NCBI RefSeq assembly: GCF_010500965.1
Contig: NZ_QVMI01000001.1
Span: forward strand, 455,907-519,906
Direction: 5' to 3'
DNA: 64,000 nt
Origin: Bacteroides sp. 51
Lineage (GTDB): Bacteria > Bacteroidota > Bacteroidia > Bacteroidales > Bacteroidaceae
Shown: piece after piece, positions 17,302 to 27,642 of the stretch
How positions within the stretch are numbered: the first letter of the stretch is position 1
Layout of the letters: each line of letters begins with the position of its first letter
Made by a program: the position numbers and the translations under genes
Notes under the pieces: model-generated
Told to the model about the DNA's origin: nothing
What the model saw: only the letters and a program-made list of their open reading frames with translations
Databases searched by the model: none

Positions 17302-19374
17302 ATGAAGAAACTGATCTTGTATATACTACTCACCGTAGTATATATCATCCCCTCTGTTGTCCATGCCCAGCAGCCATTGGCGTCGTACATTGACCCATTC
17401 ATCGGTACATCCAATGACCACGGGCAAACCGACCCGTCGGCCAATGTGCCTTTCGGGATGATAAAACCCGGTCCGGACACCAAACCCGGCGGACAGTCGG
17501 GTTACAATTTCCTGGCCGATGCCATCAGCGGGTTTTCACAAACCAGAGTATCCGGTGTGGGCTGTACCGGCGCGGGAGGAAATCTGCGGCTACTTCCTTT
17601 TATCGACACCACCGGCGGCATTGAAAAAATAGACAAAAGCACCGAGGTGGCACAAGCCGGATATTACAGTGTAAAGCTAATGAACGGAATAAAGGCAGAG
17701 ATCACTGCCAGCCGCACGTCTGCTATTTATCATTTTACCTATCCCGCGGCGAAGAAGGCAGGGCTGAGCCTTGACCTCACTTCGGCACTGGCCACGTTTA
17801 AGGAAGAAAACCATGAATTCGTCGGCAATAATACCATTCAAGGATGGGTACAGGCCACAAACACCTGCGATATGGGTATGTACACCTTCTACTATCACAT
17901 AGAAATAAACAAAGACGAAGTAGAAGTTACGGAAGATAACGGACGCGTTTGCTGGAACTTCCCCTCGGGCAAGAACGAAACTGTGATGGTAAAGATTGGA
18001 TTATCTACAGTTAGCCAACAGCATGCGAAGGAGAATAAAGCGATAGAAATCGGAGGAAAAACCTTCGCTCAGGTAAGAGAAGCCGCCACCGAAAGCTGGG
18101 AACAGGCACTCCGTGCCATCCGGGTCGAAACAACGGACGGTGAACTGAAGAAGTCTTTCTATACCCGCATGTACCATGCCTGCCAGACTCCATTCAACAT
18201 AACCGATTGCGATGCGCAATACCGGGGTAGCGACGGGCGGGTATATTATACAGCCGGAAACTACTACCACGGTTGGTCTATATGGGACACCTTCCGTACC
18301 AAAGAACCCCTGATGAGCCTCATTTATCCCGACAAATACAGGGACATGATGTTTTCATTGGCCAAATTGTACCGGCAAGGCAAGGCAGATTGGGCTACGG
18401 ATACGGAACCATTCCCCACCGTCCGCACGGAACACTCCATCATCCTACTGCTGGATGCGCTCCGGAAGGGGTTAATCAGCAAAGAAACCATCGAACTTGT
18501 ATTCGACCGGATACTCGCCGAAGCAGAAAATATCCCATTCAATTCTCCCGACAAAATGTTGGAAAGATGTTACGACCTTTGGGCCATATCGCAAATAGCC
18601 CGTGAGCTTAACCTACCTGTCGTTGCGCAGAAATTCCTGAATCAGTCCGGAGAGTACCGTCCGGTATGGAATGATAAATTCAAACTCATGGGCCCCTCGG
18701 CAGATATTATGCACGGCGATGGCCTATACGAAGGTACCCTGTGGCAGTACCGTTGGTTTGTTCCGCACGATTTAGATTGGCTGATCAATGCCATCGGAAG
18801 CAAAGAAAAGACGATAGCCGAACTGGATTATTTCTTTCAGAACCATCTCTTCAATATCGGCAACCAACCCGACATTCATGTTCCGTACCTGTATTACAAC
18901 CTCGGGCAACCCTGGAAAGCGCAAAAGCTGGTACGGGATATCCTGCTGGAACCAACCGTCAATTGTTACGGTACGCACGACAAATGGAAAAAACCCTACG
19001 TCGGTAAAGTATTCAAAACAACCCCCGACGGGTATTTAAAAGAAATGGATGATGATGCCGGAACGATGTCTTCCTGGTTTATCCTGTCATCCATCGGGCT
19101 ATACCCCGTCTGTTCCGGTACTCCATATTATTGGATATCATCTCCGGTCTTTGACTCGGTAACCATACAATTAAATACCGGAAAGACCTTTCGGATGATA
19201 GCCGTAAAGGAATCTGGTGAAGACACATACATACAATCCGCCAGCTTAAATGGAAAAATGATAGAGAACAGTTGGATAAGTTACGAAGAGATCATGGCGG
19301 GAGGAGAATTAATAATTCAGTTAGGCGCACACCCAAACAAGGAATGGGGCGCAGAAGTCAGGTTAAATCAATAG
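17302..19374 (+). CDS. Glycoside hydrolase family 92 (alpha-mannosidase), first copy
   Basis: 690-aa secreted calcium-dependent exo-alpha-mannosidase family. The signal peptide ends near VVHAQQ. The mature start DPFIGTSNDHGQTDPSANVP and FGMIKPGPDTKPGGQSGYNF are the GH92 N-terminal beta-sandwich words. The catalytic (alpha/alpha)6 region has YEGTLWQYRWFVPHD, with the presumed acid E477, and DDDAGTMSSWFILSSIGLYP, with the presumed base pair D584/D585. The usual G-N-D-D is D-D-D here. The family inverts alpha-1,2/1,3/1,4/1,6-mannosyl bonds; linkage cannot be read from sequence. First enzyme gene of the locus. Confidence 0.93.
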   Translation: MKKLILYILLTVVYIIPSVVHAQQPLASYIDPFIGTSNDHGQTDPSANVPFGMIKPGPDTKPGGQSGYNFLADAISGFSQTRVSGVGCTGAGGNLRLLPFIDTTGGIEKIDKSTEVAQAGYYSVKLMNGIKAEITASRTSAIYHFTYPAAKKAGLSLDLTSALATFKEENHEFVGNNTIQGWVQATNTCDMGMYTFYYHIEINKDEVEVTEDNGRVCWNFPSGKNETVMVKIGLSTVSQQHAKENKAIEIGGKTFAQVREAATESWEQALRAIRVETTDGELKKSFYTRMYHACQTPFNITDCDAQYRGSDGRVYYTAGNYYHGWSIWDTFRTKEPLMSLIYPDKYRDMMFSLAKLYRQGKADWATDTEPFPTVRTEHSIILLLDALRKGLISKETIELVFDRILAEAENIPFNSPDKMLERCYDLWAISQIARELNLPVVAQKFLNQSGEYRPVWNDKFKLMGPSADIMHGDGLYEGTLWQYRWFVPHDLDWLINAIGSKEKTIAELDYFFQNHLFNIGNQPDIHVPYLYYNLGQPWKAQKLVRDILLEPTVNCYGTHDKWKKPYVGKVFKTTPDGYLKEMDDDAGTMSSWFILSSIGLYPVCSGTPYYWISSPVFDSVTIQLNTGKTFRMIAVKESGEDTYIQSASLNGKMIENSWISYEEIMAGGELIIQLGAHPNKEWGAEVRLNQ

Positions 19375-19408
19375 GTATTCAGACAATATATAAAATCATT
19401 AATTAATT

Positions 19409-21259
19409 ATGAAACGAGTTATCATCATTCTATATGTTATACTTTCTTGTTTTACGTCCTACGCCGGTGAACGGTATGATGTGGTGATCGTTGGAGGTAC
19501 ACCCGGAGGAATTATGACAGCCATATCGGCAGCAAGGGAAGGAAAGAAAATACTTCTCCTGGAACGAACCGCATACATCGGCGGGCTACCGGCAAACGGA
19601 TTGGGAGCAACCGACTTAGCTACCCGTGGCGCCACTACCGGCTTATTTCAAGAGTTCCTCGATAGGAACCTAAAACATTATACAGATAAATACGGAGCCG
19701 GTTCCCAACAAGTTAAAGATTGCAACGGAGGCTTCTATTTTGAACCATCGGTAGCCTATAACACGTTGCAAACCATGCTCAATGAACGCAATGACCTGAT
19801 TACCGTTCTTACGATGAGGCAGTTTGATTCAGACCCCAGGCATGTACAATTGGAAAACGATAGAATTACGTCCATCCAAATACTGAACCGAAACAATCAG
19901 GAAACAGAAACGTACCGGGGTAAGGTCTTTGTCGATGCCACCTACGAGGGAGATCTGGCTGCCGCTGCCGGAGTACGCTTCAGAGTCGGCAGAGAAGGAA
20001 AGAGCGAGTTCGATGAACCGGGAGCAGGAAAAGTCTACAAATACTGGGGTGGAAAAGAGCAGGATTGCAGCACCTTTATAGGCGATAATGCCATTCAGGC
20101 GTACAACTACCGGTTGTGCCTGACCGACGATCCTTCGAATATGATTCCCATACAAAAGCCTTCCAACTACAACCGGGAAGATTATCAATCATTAATTGAA
20201 GATATCTGGACAGGCAGGCATACAGGTGTGCAAATGGAACAGGTAACCCCGGAAATACTTGAGGAAAACCGGAAGCATATAGCAAAGGGCAACCCTACCA
20301 AGCTCCCGGGCGACCGATGGGGCATACACAAAATCACCAACATGAAGAGAATGCCCAACGCAAAAACAGATGCAAACAATCAACACCTGTCTTTTGTCTC
20401 GACCGATTTGCCCGAAGAGAACTGGCCCTGGCCTACTTCCGGGTGGGAATGGCGAGATAAGTATGCAGAAAGGCTAAAGGAATACACATTGGGCTTGTTG
20501 TGGTTTGTACAGAATGATAAAGAACTACCGGCTCATTTCCGTAAGGCCACCCGGAAGTGGGGACTGGCTAAAGATGAATATGCCGATAATGCTAATTTCC
20601 CCCGGCAGGTATATGTCAGGGAGGGTCGGCGCTTTGAAGGAGAACACTTCTTTACGGCTCACGATGCATTGCCTGTATCCAGAGGACAAAGACCACCTGT
20701 TTACGCTACCAGTATTACAAGTAGCGATTATGCTTTAGACTCCCACGCTGTTCGCAAGCGCGAACCGGGAAAGATTAATCTGGAAGGATTCATTAGCTAT
20801 GGGGCAGCTCCATACACGGTGCCTTATGGAGTAATCGTTCCTAAAGGAGTTGACAATCTGCTGATCCCGGTTCCGGCTTCCGGTAGTCACATCGGGTTCT
20901 CTACTTTACGGATGGAACCATGCTGGATGGCGCTTGGCCAGGCAGCGGGTTTAGCCGCTTCAATAGGCATTGATAAAAACATGAAGATGAAGAATGTGGA
21001 TGTGTCGCTGATACAAGAAAAGCTGATTGCCCAACATGCCACCCTGATCTACTTCCGCGATCTGCCTGCAAACGACCCGGATTACGCATTAGCCCAATAC
21101 ATGGGCATTCGCGGGTACCTTCCCGAATGGAACGCCCAACTGGATGGTACGGTAGATAAAAAAACAGCCACCTTATGGTCTGCTCTTTCCCGGACGAAGG
21201 TTGAGGAAGGGGGAATACGTAGAACTAAACTGCAAGAAATTTATGAGAAGATTAAATAA
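19409..21259 (+). CDS. Secreted FAD-dependent oxidoreductase (PF12831-like)
   Basis: 616 aa. The signal peptide ends near SYAGE. The dinucleotide-binding motif DVVIVGGTPGGIMTAISAAR comes next, followed by LLLERTAYIGGLPANGLGAT. A second FAD-contact block (NLLIPVPASGSHIGFSTLRM) and EPCWMALGQAAGLAAS lie near residues 485-520. This family is often labelled FAD-dependent oxidoreductase or, loosely, xanthan lyase. In polysaccharide loci it may oxidise a sugar or act on a glycosidic bond by a redox route; activity here is unknown. The stop overlaps the start region of the next GH92 gene by 17 nt. Confidence 0.85.
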   Translation: MKRVIIILYVILSCFTSYAGERYDVVIVGGTPGGIMTAISAAREGKKILLLERTAYIGGLPANGLGATDLATRGATTGLFQEFLDRNLKHYTDKYGAGSQQVKDCNGGFYFEPSVAYNTLQTMLNERNDLITVLTMRQFDSDPRHVQLENDRITSIQILNRNNQETETYRGKVFVDATYEGDLAAAAGVRFRVGREGKSEFDEPGAGKVYKYWGGKEQDCSTFIGDNAIQAYNYRLCLTDDPSNMIPIQKPSNYNREDYQSLIEDIWTGRHTGVQMEQVTPEILEENRKHIAKGNPTKLPGDRWGIHKITNMKRMPNAKTDANNQHLSFVSTDLPEENWPWPTSGWEWRDKYAERLKEYTLGLLWFVQNDKELPAHFRKATRKWGLAKDEYADNANFPRQVYVREGRRFEGEHFFTAHDALPVSRGQRPPVYATSITSSDYALDSHAVRKREPGKINLEGFISYGAAPYTVPYGVIVPKGVDNLLIPVPASGSHIGFSTLRMEPCWMALGQAAGLAASIGIDKNMKMKNVDVSLIQEKLIAQHATLIYFRDLPANDPDYALAQYMGIRGYLPEWNAQLDGTVDKKTATLWSALSRTKVEEGGIRRTKLQEIYEKIK

Positions 21260-23471
21260 GATAGTGACGAACATTTCATTATCCCGTATAAGGAGCATGG
21301 CAACAGTTCTTCTTTCATCGCTGTTGATATATTCCTGCGCAGTGAATAATTCCGAAGAGGATTTGACGAAGTATGTAGACCCATTTATCGGGAATGCAGA
21401 TAACGGACATACATTCCCGGGGGCCTGCCTGCCTTTTGGAATGATACAGGCAAGCCCGGAGTCGGGTAACAGAAGCTGGCGGTACTGCTCCGGCTATAAT
21501 TATGATGATGAGTTTATTTACGGATTTGCCCAAACCCACCTTAACGGAACCGGGGTTCCCGATCTGGGCGATATACTGATGTTTCCTTTCTGCAAGAATA
21601 CCGGTCAGGATTTTAAAAGCAGATACAACAAAGAAAACCGGAAAGCATCTCCGGGGTATTATGCTGTGGAGTTGACCGATGCCGGTGTAGCTGTGGAACT
21701 AACAGCCACCCATCGTACCGCATTCCATAAATACACCTTTCATGGCGATTCTCCGGCACAGGTCTATATAGATTTAACCGGCGGATTAACAGATAAGTCG
21801 ATCTCTCACCCCCGGACAAGGAAGATATTTGCTTCTCAGGTTGAGATGCCGGACAATAAAACCATAACCGGATTCAACCGGGTAAAAGCATGGGTGGAAC
21901 GTGATGTTTATTACGCTATACAATTTGACCGGCCCTATACCATCGTTGAGGAAATATCCGGGCAGGATACCAATGCAAAGCAGGTCATCCTTGCGTTTGA
22001 TATTCAAAAGGGCGAGTCTGTACAGGCAAAGATTGGTTTATCTACCGTGAGCATAGATGGCGCTAAGGCTTCTTTGGAGAAAGAGAACCCCGGGTGGGAC
22101 TTCGCACAGGTAAAGAAAAAGGCGGCACTGACATGGAATGAGTTACTCTCCCGGGTTCGGGTGCAAGGCACGGAAGAGCAGAAGACGGTGTTTTACACTT
22201 CCCTATATCATTTGTACATACAGCCTAATGACATCACAGATACAGACGGGCGGTATAGGGGCGTTAATGATAGCGTTTTCCATGCTGCACGCGGAAGCTA
22301 TTATTCAACTCTATCGCTGTGGGACACCTATCGGGCAGCTCATCCCCTCTATACCATTCTGACTCCCGAACGAGTAGACGATATGGTTCAGAGTATGCTC
22401 GATCATGCTAAAGTGCAAGGCTTTCTACCTATATGGACACTGTGGGGTAAAGAGAATTTCTGTATGATTGGCAATCATGCTATCCCTGTTATGGTTGATG
22501 CATACCTGAAAGGATTTACCGGTTTTGATGCCGGAGAAGCTTTCCAGGCTATAAAGAATTCATCAACCACAAGTCACATGAAGTCCAACTGGGAAATATA
22601 TATGCAATATGGGTACTATCCGTTCGACCTGGTTAAAGAGGAGTCTGTATCGCGTACACTGGAAAGCTGTTACGATGATTATTGTGTGGCACAAATGGCC
22701 AAAGCCTTAGGCAAGGAAGATGATTATATTTGTTTTACCAAACGAGCCGGATTCTATAAAAACCTTTTTGATACCGAAACCCGCCTCATGAGAGGCAGAG
22801 ATAGTAACGGCAACTGGCGGACTCCTTTTCAAACCTTTTCCTTATCCCATGCCGGAACAGCCGGAGGAGATTATACCGAAGGTAACGCCTGGCAATATAC
22901 CTGGCATGTGCAACATGACATTAACGGCTTGATTGAACTGATGAACGGCAAAGAAAACTTTGTTTCAAAGCTCGATTCATTATTCTTTCTGGATACACGG
23001 GCCGAGAACAGAGGGTTCACCGGAGATGTTACCGGACTGATCGGGCAATACGCCCACGGAAATGAGCCCAGCCATCATGTGGCTTATATGTATAGTTATG
23101 CGGATAGAAAAGATAAAACCGAGGAACTGATTCGGGAGATATTCGACCGCTTCTACCTGCCCGAACCCGATGGTTTATGTGGAAATGATGACTGTGGGCA
23201 GATGTCTGCATGGTATATCTTTTCGGCTATGGGCTTTTATCCTGTCGATCCGATAAGTGGCGAATATGTTTTGGGAGCACCCCAGATAGAGCAAATCACA
23301 CTTTCATTGCCTGGCAACAAAACGTTTACGGTTGAAGCGAAGAACCTGACGAAGGAAAACAAATATGTAGAGTCTGTAGTGTTGAACGGTAAATCGCTTA
23401 CGGGATTAACCATTAAACACCAGGATATAATGAATGGTGGCAGTCTTGTCTTTACAATGAAAGGAAAATAA
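21243..23471 (+). CDS. Glycoside hydrolase family 92 (alpha-mannosidase), second copy, lipoprotein
   Basis: 742 aa. The N-terminus ATVLLSSLLIYSCAVNN is a lipoprotein signal with Cys at the lipobox; starting at 21243 gives the needed positive residues (MRRLNK). The ATG at 21297, with AAGGAG upstream, is an alternative. DPFIGNADNGHTFPGACLPF and FGMIQASPE are the GH92 opening motifs. Catalytic residues are E546 in EGNAWQYTWHVQHD and D649/D650 in GNDDCGQMSAWYIFSAMGFYP, both complete. It is closer to the canonical family than the first copy, so the two probably cleave different mannosidic linkages. Overlaps the oxidoreductase gene. Confidence 0.93.
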   Translation: MRRLNKIVTNISLSRIRSMATVLLSSLLIYSCAVNNSEEDLTKYVDPFIGNADNGHTFPGACLPFGMIQASPESGNRSWRYCSGYNYDDEFIYGFAQTHLNGTGVPDLGDILMFPFCKNTGQDFKSRYNKENRKASPGYYAVELTDAGVAVELTATHRTAFHKYTFHGDSPAQVYIDLTGGLTDKSISHPRTRKIFASQVEMPDNKTITGFNRVKAWVERDVYYAIQFDRPYTIVEEISGQDTNAKQVILAFDIQKGESVQAKIGLSTVSIDGAKASLEKENPGWDFAQVKKKAALTWNELLSRVRVQGTEEQKTVFYTSLYHLYIQPNDITDTDGRYRGVNDSVFHAARGSYYSTLSLWDTYRAAHPLYTILTPERVDDMVQSMLDHAKVQGFLPIWTLWGKENFCMIGNHAIPVMVDAYLKGFTGFDAGEAFQAIKNSSTTSHMKSNWEIYMQYGYYPFDLVKEESVSRTLESCYDDYCVAQMAKALGKEDDYICFTKRAGFYKNLFDTETRLMRGRDSNGNWRTPFQTFSLSHAGTAGGDYTEGNAWQYTWHVQHDINGLIELMNGKENFVSKLDSLFFLDTRAENRGFTGDVTGLIGQYAHGNEPSHHVAYMYSYADRKDKTEELIREIFDRFYLPEPDGLCGNDDCGQMSAWYIFSAMGFYPVDPISGEYVLGAPQIEQITLSLPGNKTFTVEAKNLTKENKYVESVVLNGKSLTGLTIKHQDIMNGGSLVFTMKGK

Positions 23472-23490
23472 GAACGCTAAATTAATTATA

Positions 23491-25887
23491 ATGAAAATAA
23501 GTATTAAAAACCCCAAACTACAGTTCTGGTTGGCTCTGCTTGTATGTACAGTACTATCACAAACTGTAGTTTGCCAATCCCAAAGATTCCGCACCGGTTT
23601 TGATTTTGACTGGAAGTTTACCCTCGGCGACCCTCGTAATGCCATGTCTCCGGCGTACAACGATGCCGGATGGACTGAAGTCCAGTTACCGCACGATTGG
23701 AGCATATCCTTGCCCGTAGAGAAAAGTAAGGGAGTAAACATGGGCTTCTTCCCCGGAGGAATAGGCTGGTACCGGAAAACCTTTGAAGTTCCGGTCGAAT
23801 ACAAAGGCAAGAAAGTTTCCATTCACTTTGATGGGGTGTACCATCAGAGTGATGTGTACATTAACGGAAAGCATCTGGGCTTTTACCCATACGGGTACAT
23901 TGGCTTTGAATATGACCTTACGCCTTATTTAAAATACGGCGAGGAGAATACAATTGCTGTACGTGTAAACCATTCGGATTCGCCCTCATCGCGCTGGTAT
24001 TCCGGTTCCGGCATGTATCGGCACGTATGGCTCACTGTGACCGCCCCGGTGCATATTTCCACATGGGGCACGTACGTTACCACTCCTCATATCGGAGCAA
24101 ATACGGCCGATGTGCATATCGTTACCTCTATGGAGAACCACTCAAAAGCAATAGCAAACGTAGTTCTTGAAAGTAGGGTTAAGGATGCGACGGGAACAAT
24201 CCTTGCGTCCACCCGCAATGCCGTAGTTTTGAAGAAGAACGCCTCGCAGGATGTTGAGCAACGTGTACAAATAAATGCACCCATATTATGGTCGGTAGAT
24301 TCTCCTTATCTATACGCACTGGAATCTGTTGTTTGGTCCGGAGATAAAGTGGTAGATGTGTATCACACTCCATTCGGTGTCCGTTCTTTTAAGTTTGACC
24401 CTGATACGGGCTTCTTCCTGAATGGACAACCTTTAAAGATGAAGGGCGTAAACCTGCACCAGGACGCAGGCGCACTGGGCACCGCCGTACCCGACAAAGT
24501 ATACGAGCGTAGACTAAAAATACTCAAGGCGTACGGATGTAATGCCATCCGGTGCAGCCACAACCCGCCTGGTCCCGAGTTTCTGGACTTGTGCGACCAG
24601 TTGGGATTCCTCGTTATCGATGAGGCTTTTGATAAATGGAAAAGCGGATATTATGCACAGTACTTTGACCGGTGGTGGCAAAAGGACCTGGATGGCATGT
24701 TGCGACGCGATAGGAATCACCCTTCCATTATTATGTGGAGCGTAGGCAATGAAGTCGTGGAACAAGATTATACCACCACTGAAGGTTGCGACCGGGCTAA
24801 GATGTTGCAGGATTATGTACATCGCATCGAACCCACCCGTCCGGTTATGCTTGCCATAGCCCCCGGCAAGCTGGACGAAAGGAACTACAACAAAACGGGC
24901 TTCACGGAGGTTATGGACATCGTGGGCTATAACTATCAGGAGCCTTTGTATCTGGACGATAAGAGGGATTTTCCCGGACGGATCATGTTCGGATCGGAGG
25001 TCTTTCCTTTCTTCCGGGGGCGGAAAGAGAATATCCGGGGGTACTTCCCTGTTAATCCGTGGTACGATACGGAGAAAGACTTCATATTCGGGCAGTTCAT
25101 CTGGGCGGGTATTGATTACCTGGGCGAAAGTAGCGGATGGCCAAGCAAGGGTTGGGCAACCAGTCCGTTCAATACCTGCATGTTCGATAAACCCTTTGCT
25201 GCCTTCTTCCGTTCGGTTTGGAGCGATGAGCCGGTAGTCAGTATAGCGGTTGTGGACCAGTCGTTGAATATCGACCCGGGGAAAGACCATTGGAGCTGGC
25301 CTTTTATGGCATCGCACTGGAATTTCCCGCAGTACAAGGGTCATATCATTCAGGTTCAGACCATAACGAATTGTGATAGTGTGGAATTACTGATTAACAA
25401 TCAGTCTATGGGGAAGAGGTGCAGAGCTGACTATGCCAATAATACGATCACCTGGTATGTGCCTTACAAGGAAGGCAAGATTGAGGCGAAGGGATATAAC
25501 GATGGAATGGAGGCAGCGAATTATATGTTGCAAACATCGGGTAAACCTGCCCGGATTGTACTTTCTGCCGACGTCAACCGGTTGAAAAGCGATGGGCAAG
25601 ATGTATCCCACATTACCATTTGCGTGGTCGATGAAAGGGGTATCCTTGTTCCCGATGCTGATGTGCCACTTACGGTTGAGGTCGAGGGAGAAGGCCGGTT
25701 GTTGGGACTTGACAATGGTGATCTGCGGAACCACGAGTCTTATACCGGTAATAAACTGACTACTTATTGGGGCAAAATGCTCGCCATTATTCAATCTTCG
25801 CGTTTGCCAGGCAATATCAAAGTCAGCGTAGCAGCCGAGGGGCTAAACAAAGAAGAACTAACTATAAAAGCAAAACACCATGAATAA
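23491..25887 (+). CDS. Glycoside hydrolase family 2 enzyme (beta-galactosidase-like)
   Basis: 798-aa secreted GH2 protein. The signal peptide ends near TVVCQSQ. The sugar-binding N-terminal domain (LPHDWSI...GGIGWYRKTFEVP) and immunoglobulin-like domain precede a TIM barrel. The barrel holds the acid/base glutamate E421 in SVGNEVVEQ and the nucleophile E503 in FGSEVFPFF. A DUF4982-like and a further beta domain form the C-terminus. GH2 includes beta-galactosidases, beta-mannosidases and beta-glucuronidases; R/N-H-P-P motifs (CSHNPPGPEFLDLCD) do not settle specificity. 19 nt after the second GH92 gene and overlapping the GH28 gene by 8 nt. Confidence 0.92.
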   Translation: MKISIKNPKLQFWLALLVCTVLSQTVVCQSQRFRTGFDFDWKFTLGDPRNAMSPAYNDAGWTEVQLPHDWSISLPVEKSKGVNMGFFPGGIGWYRKTFEVPVEYKGKKVSIHFDGVYHQSDVYINGKHLGFYPYGYIGFEYDLTPYLKYGEENTIAVRVNHSDSPSSRWYSGSGMYRHVWLTVTAPVHISTWGTYVTTPHIGANTADVHIVTSMENHSKAIANVVLESRVKDATGTILASTRNAVVLKKNASQDVEQRVQINAPILWSVDSPYLYALESVVWSGDKVVDVYHTPFGVRSFKFDPDTGFFLNGQPLKMKGVNLHQDAGALGTAVPDKVYERRLKILKAYGCNAIRCSHNPPGPEFLDLCDQLGFLVIDEAFDKWKSGYYAQYFDRWWQKDLDGMLRRDRNHPSIIMWSVGNEVVEQDYTTTEGCDRAKMLQDYVHRIEPTRPVMLAIAPGKLDERNYNKTGFTEVMDIVGYNYQEPLYLDDKRDFPGRIMFGSEVFPFFRGRKENIRGYFPVNPWYDTEKDFIFGQFIWAGIDYLGESSGWPSKGWATSPFNTCMFDKPFAAFFRSVWSDEPVVSIAVVDQSLNIDPGKDHWSWPFMASHWNFPQYKGHIIQVQTITNCDSVELLINNQSMGKRCRADYANNTITWYVPYKEGKIEAKGYNDGMEAANYMLQTSGKPARIVLSADVNRLKSDGQDVSHITICVVDERGILVPDADVPLTVEVEGEGRLLGLDNGDLRNHESYTGNKLTTYWGKMLAIIQSSRLPGNIKVSVAAEGLNKEELTIKAKHHE

Positions 25888-27361
25888 ATACATCTTACTA
25901 ATTATCATATCTTTTAGTCTGTTACAGGTAAACGCAAACAGATACCCTGCTTCTTTATTCGATATCCGTTCGGATGGAACCACATTGAATACCAATTCCA
26001 TACAAAAGGCTATTGATTATATACATGAAAAGGGTGGCGGCACGCTGGTATTCAGTGTAGGTCGTTACCTCACGGGCACCCTTTACCTGAAATCTAACGT
26101 TACTTTGCACCTGGAAGGTGGTGCCGTACTGTTGGGTTCCACCAATCCTTTCGACTATATAAAAGATACGTATATCGGAAGAACATCCTTACTGTTTGCC
26201 GTAAAGCAAGACAACATCGGCATCACCGGTTCGGGTATGATTGATGGGCAGGGGTTTATTACCGCAAACAATCTGGTATCTCTTATCCATCGGAAACTCG
26301 TAGACGATCCGCTTAGCCTGGATAGGCCGAATGAGGTAAACCGTCCGCATAACATCTACTTCCGCGAGTGCAGGAATGTACGGATAACAGGGGTGACGCT
26401 GAAAGATCCCGCTAGCTGGACACAGGCCTACGACCAGTGCAAGGGGGTGTATATTGATAAAATAACAGTCAACTGCAAATCGTACTGGAACAACGACGGA
26501 CTGGATATTGTAGACTGCGACAGCGTGGTCATTAAAAACTCCTTCTTCGATGCGGCCGACGATGCTATTTGTTTCAAGTCGCACGAAGTAGGCAAAATGA
26601 ACCAGAACGTATGGGTAGAGAACTGTGTTACCCGTTCCAGCGCCAGCGCCATCAAGTTTGGTACAGCCTCGAAAGGCGGTTTCCGCAATTTCACGATCAA
26701 GAACATAAAGGTGTACGACACTTACCGGTCGGCCATCACCTTTGCCGCTGTCGATGGCGGCACGGTTGAGAATATCCGGGTCGACAGTATCCATGCCGTC
26801 AACATAGGCAATGTCCTTTACCTGCGCATAGGCGACCGCTGGAGGCAGGGCAAACAACCTGTCATGCGAAACATCACCATCTCCAATGTATATGCCGAAG
26901 TTTCCCCGTCCAAACCCGATGCCGGATACAATTACGAAGGACCCATCGAGCACCTTCCCCGCAACATCTCGCCTGCCGGTATTATCGGTTTGCCCGAGTA
27001 CCGGATTCAGGATGTCGTTCTGCGCAACATTACGATGAAATACCCGGGAGGTGCCAACCCGCTCTATGCCCGCCGTGGCCTTACACCCGAAGAACTGAAC
27101 GGCATTCCCGAAATGCGGAAGTCTTATCCGGAGTTTTCTCAGTTTAAAGAGTTGCCCGCCTGGGGACTGTACATCCGCCATGCCGACCGGATTACCTTAG
27201 AGAATGTTACGTTTGAGGCCGCAGAAAAAGACTATCGTCCCGCCATCGTAACCGACGATGTAAAAGGTATCACCTTACACCAGACTTCCTTTAGTGAGCC
27301 GGGAGCTGCTGCGAAAGAGCAAGTCTTTACCTATAAAACATCATCACTTATCAGAAAATGA
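25880..27361 (+). CDS. Glycoside hydrolase family 28 (polygalacturonase-like)
   Basis: 493-aa secreted right-handed beta-helix. The signal peptide ends near VNANRYP. The pectate-lyase-like N-terminus has FDIRSDGTTLNTNSIQKAID and GGGTLVFSVGRYLTGTLYLK. Catalytic-site words are NNDGLDIVDC (D206) and FDAADDAICFKSH (D227/D228), matching the family N-x-D and D-D pairs. The GHG/RIK motifs of fungal polygalacturonases are not evident (SASAIKFGTASKGG occupies that place), so this is one of the divergent bacterial GH28 groups and the substrate may not be homogalacturonan. Last gene of the locus. Confidence 0.88.
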   Translation: MNKYILLIIISFSLLQVNANRYPASLFDIRSDGTTLNTNSIQKAIDYIHEKGGGTLVFSVGRYLTGTLYLKSNVTLHLEGGAVLLGSTNPFDYIKDTYIGRTSLLFAVKQDNIGITGSGMIDGQGFITANNLVSLIHRKLVDDPLSLDRPNEVNRPHNIYFRECRNVRITGVTLKDPASWTQAYDQCKGVYIDKITVNCKSYWNNDGLDIVDCDSVVIKNSFFDAADDAICFKSHEVGKMNQNVWVENCVTRSSASAIKFGTASKGGFRNFTIKNIKVYDTYRSAITFAAVDGGTVENIRVDSIHAVNIGNVLYLRIGDRWRQGKQPVMRNITISNVYAEVSPSKPDAGYNYEGPIEHLPRNISPAGIIGLPEYRIQDVVLRNITMKYPGGANPLYARRGLTPEELNGIPEMRKSYPEFSQFKELPAWGLYIRHADRITLENVTFEAAEKDYRPAIVTDDVKGITLHQTSFSEPGAAAKEQVFTYKTSSLIRK

Positions 27362-27436
27362 ACCAGGCTACTTTTCAAATGAAAGTTTCCCACCTCTTCT
27401 GACACCCGGGTGTATCATATGGATGGAGTTTATATC

Positions 27437-27474
27437 AAAAAAACCCCGGAAATCCTCTCTTGGACTTTCCGGGG
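27437..27474 (-). terminator. Intrinsic terminator for the minus-strand envelope operon
   Basis: CCCCGGAAA (27444-27452) and TTTCCGGGG (27466-27474) form the stem. Read on the minus strand it is followed by a run of seven T. It lies about 170 nt beyond the stop of the lipoprotein gene and may act on both converging transcripts. Confidence 0.8.
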
Positions 27475-27642
27475 AGCAACAAAACAACTTTTCGAAGTAT
27501 TGTGATATCACATCATGAATACTTCATGCTAACACGACAATAAACCGGTCAATCAGAGTCACGGTTTATCTTATAATATTTACGCATCACCACCCGTATA
27601 ATACGCTGTATGGAATGATGCTTAAGCTTTTCTTCGCCGGTC

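Noticed and set aside
24514-25344. 276-codon minus-strand frame opposite GH2
   Set aside because: Antisense shadow of the GH2 catalytic region.
26189-27181. 330-codon minus-strand frame opposite GH28
   Set aside because: Mirror of the GH28 codon pattern; no start context or family signal, while the plus strand has clear GH28 motifs.
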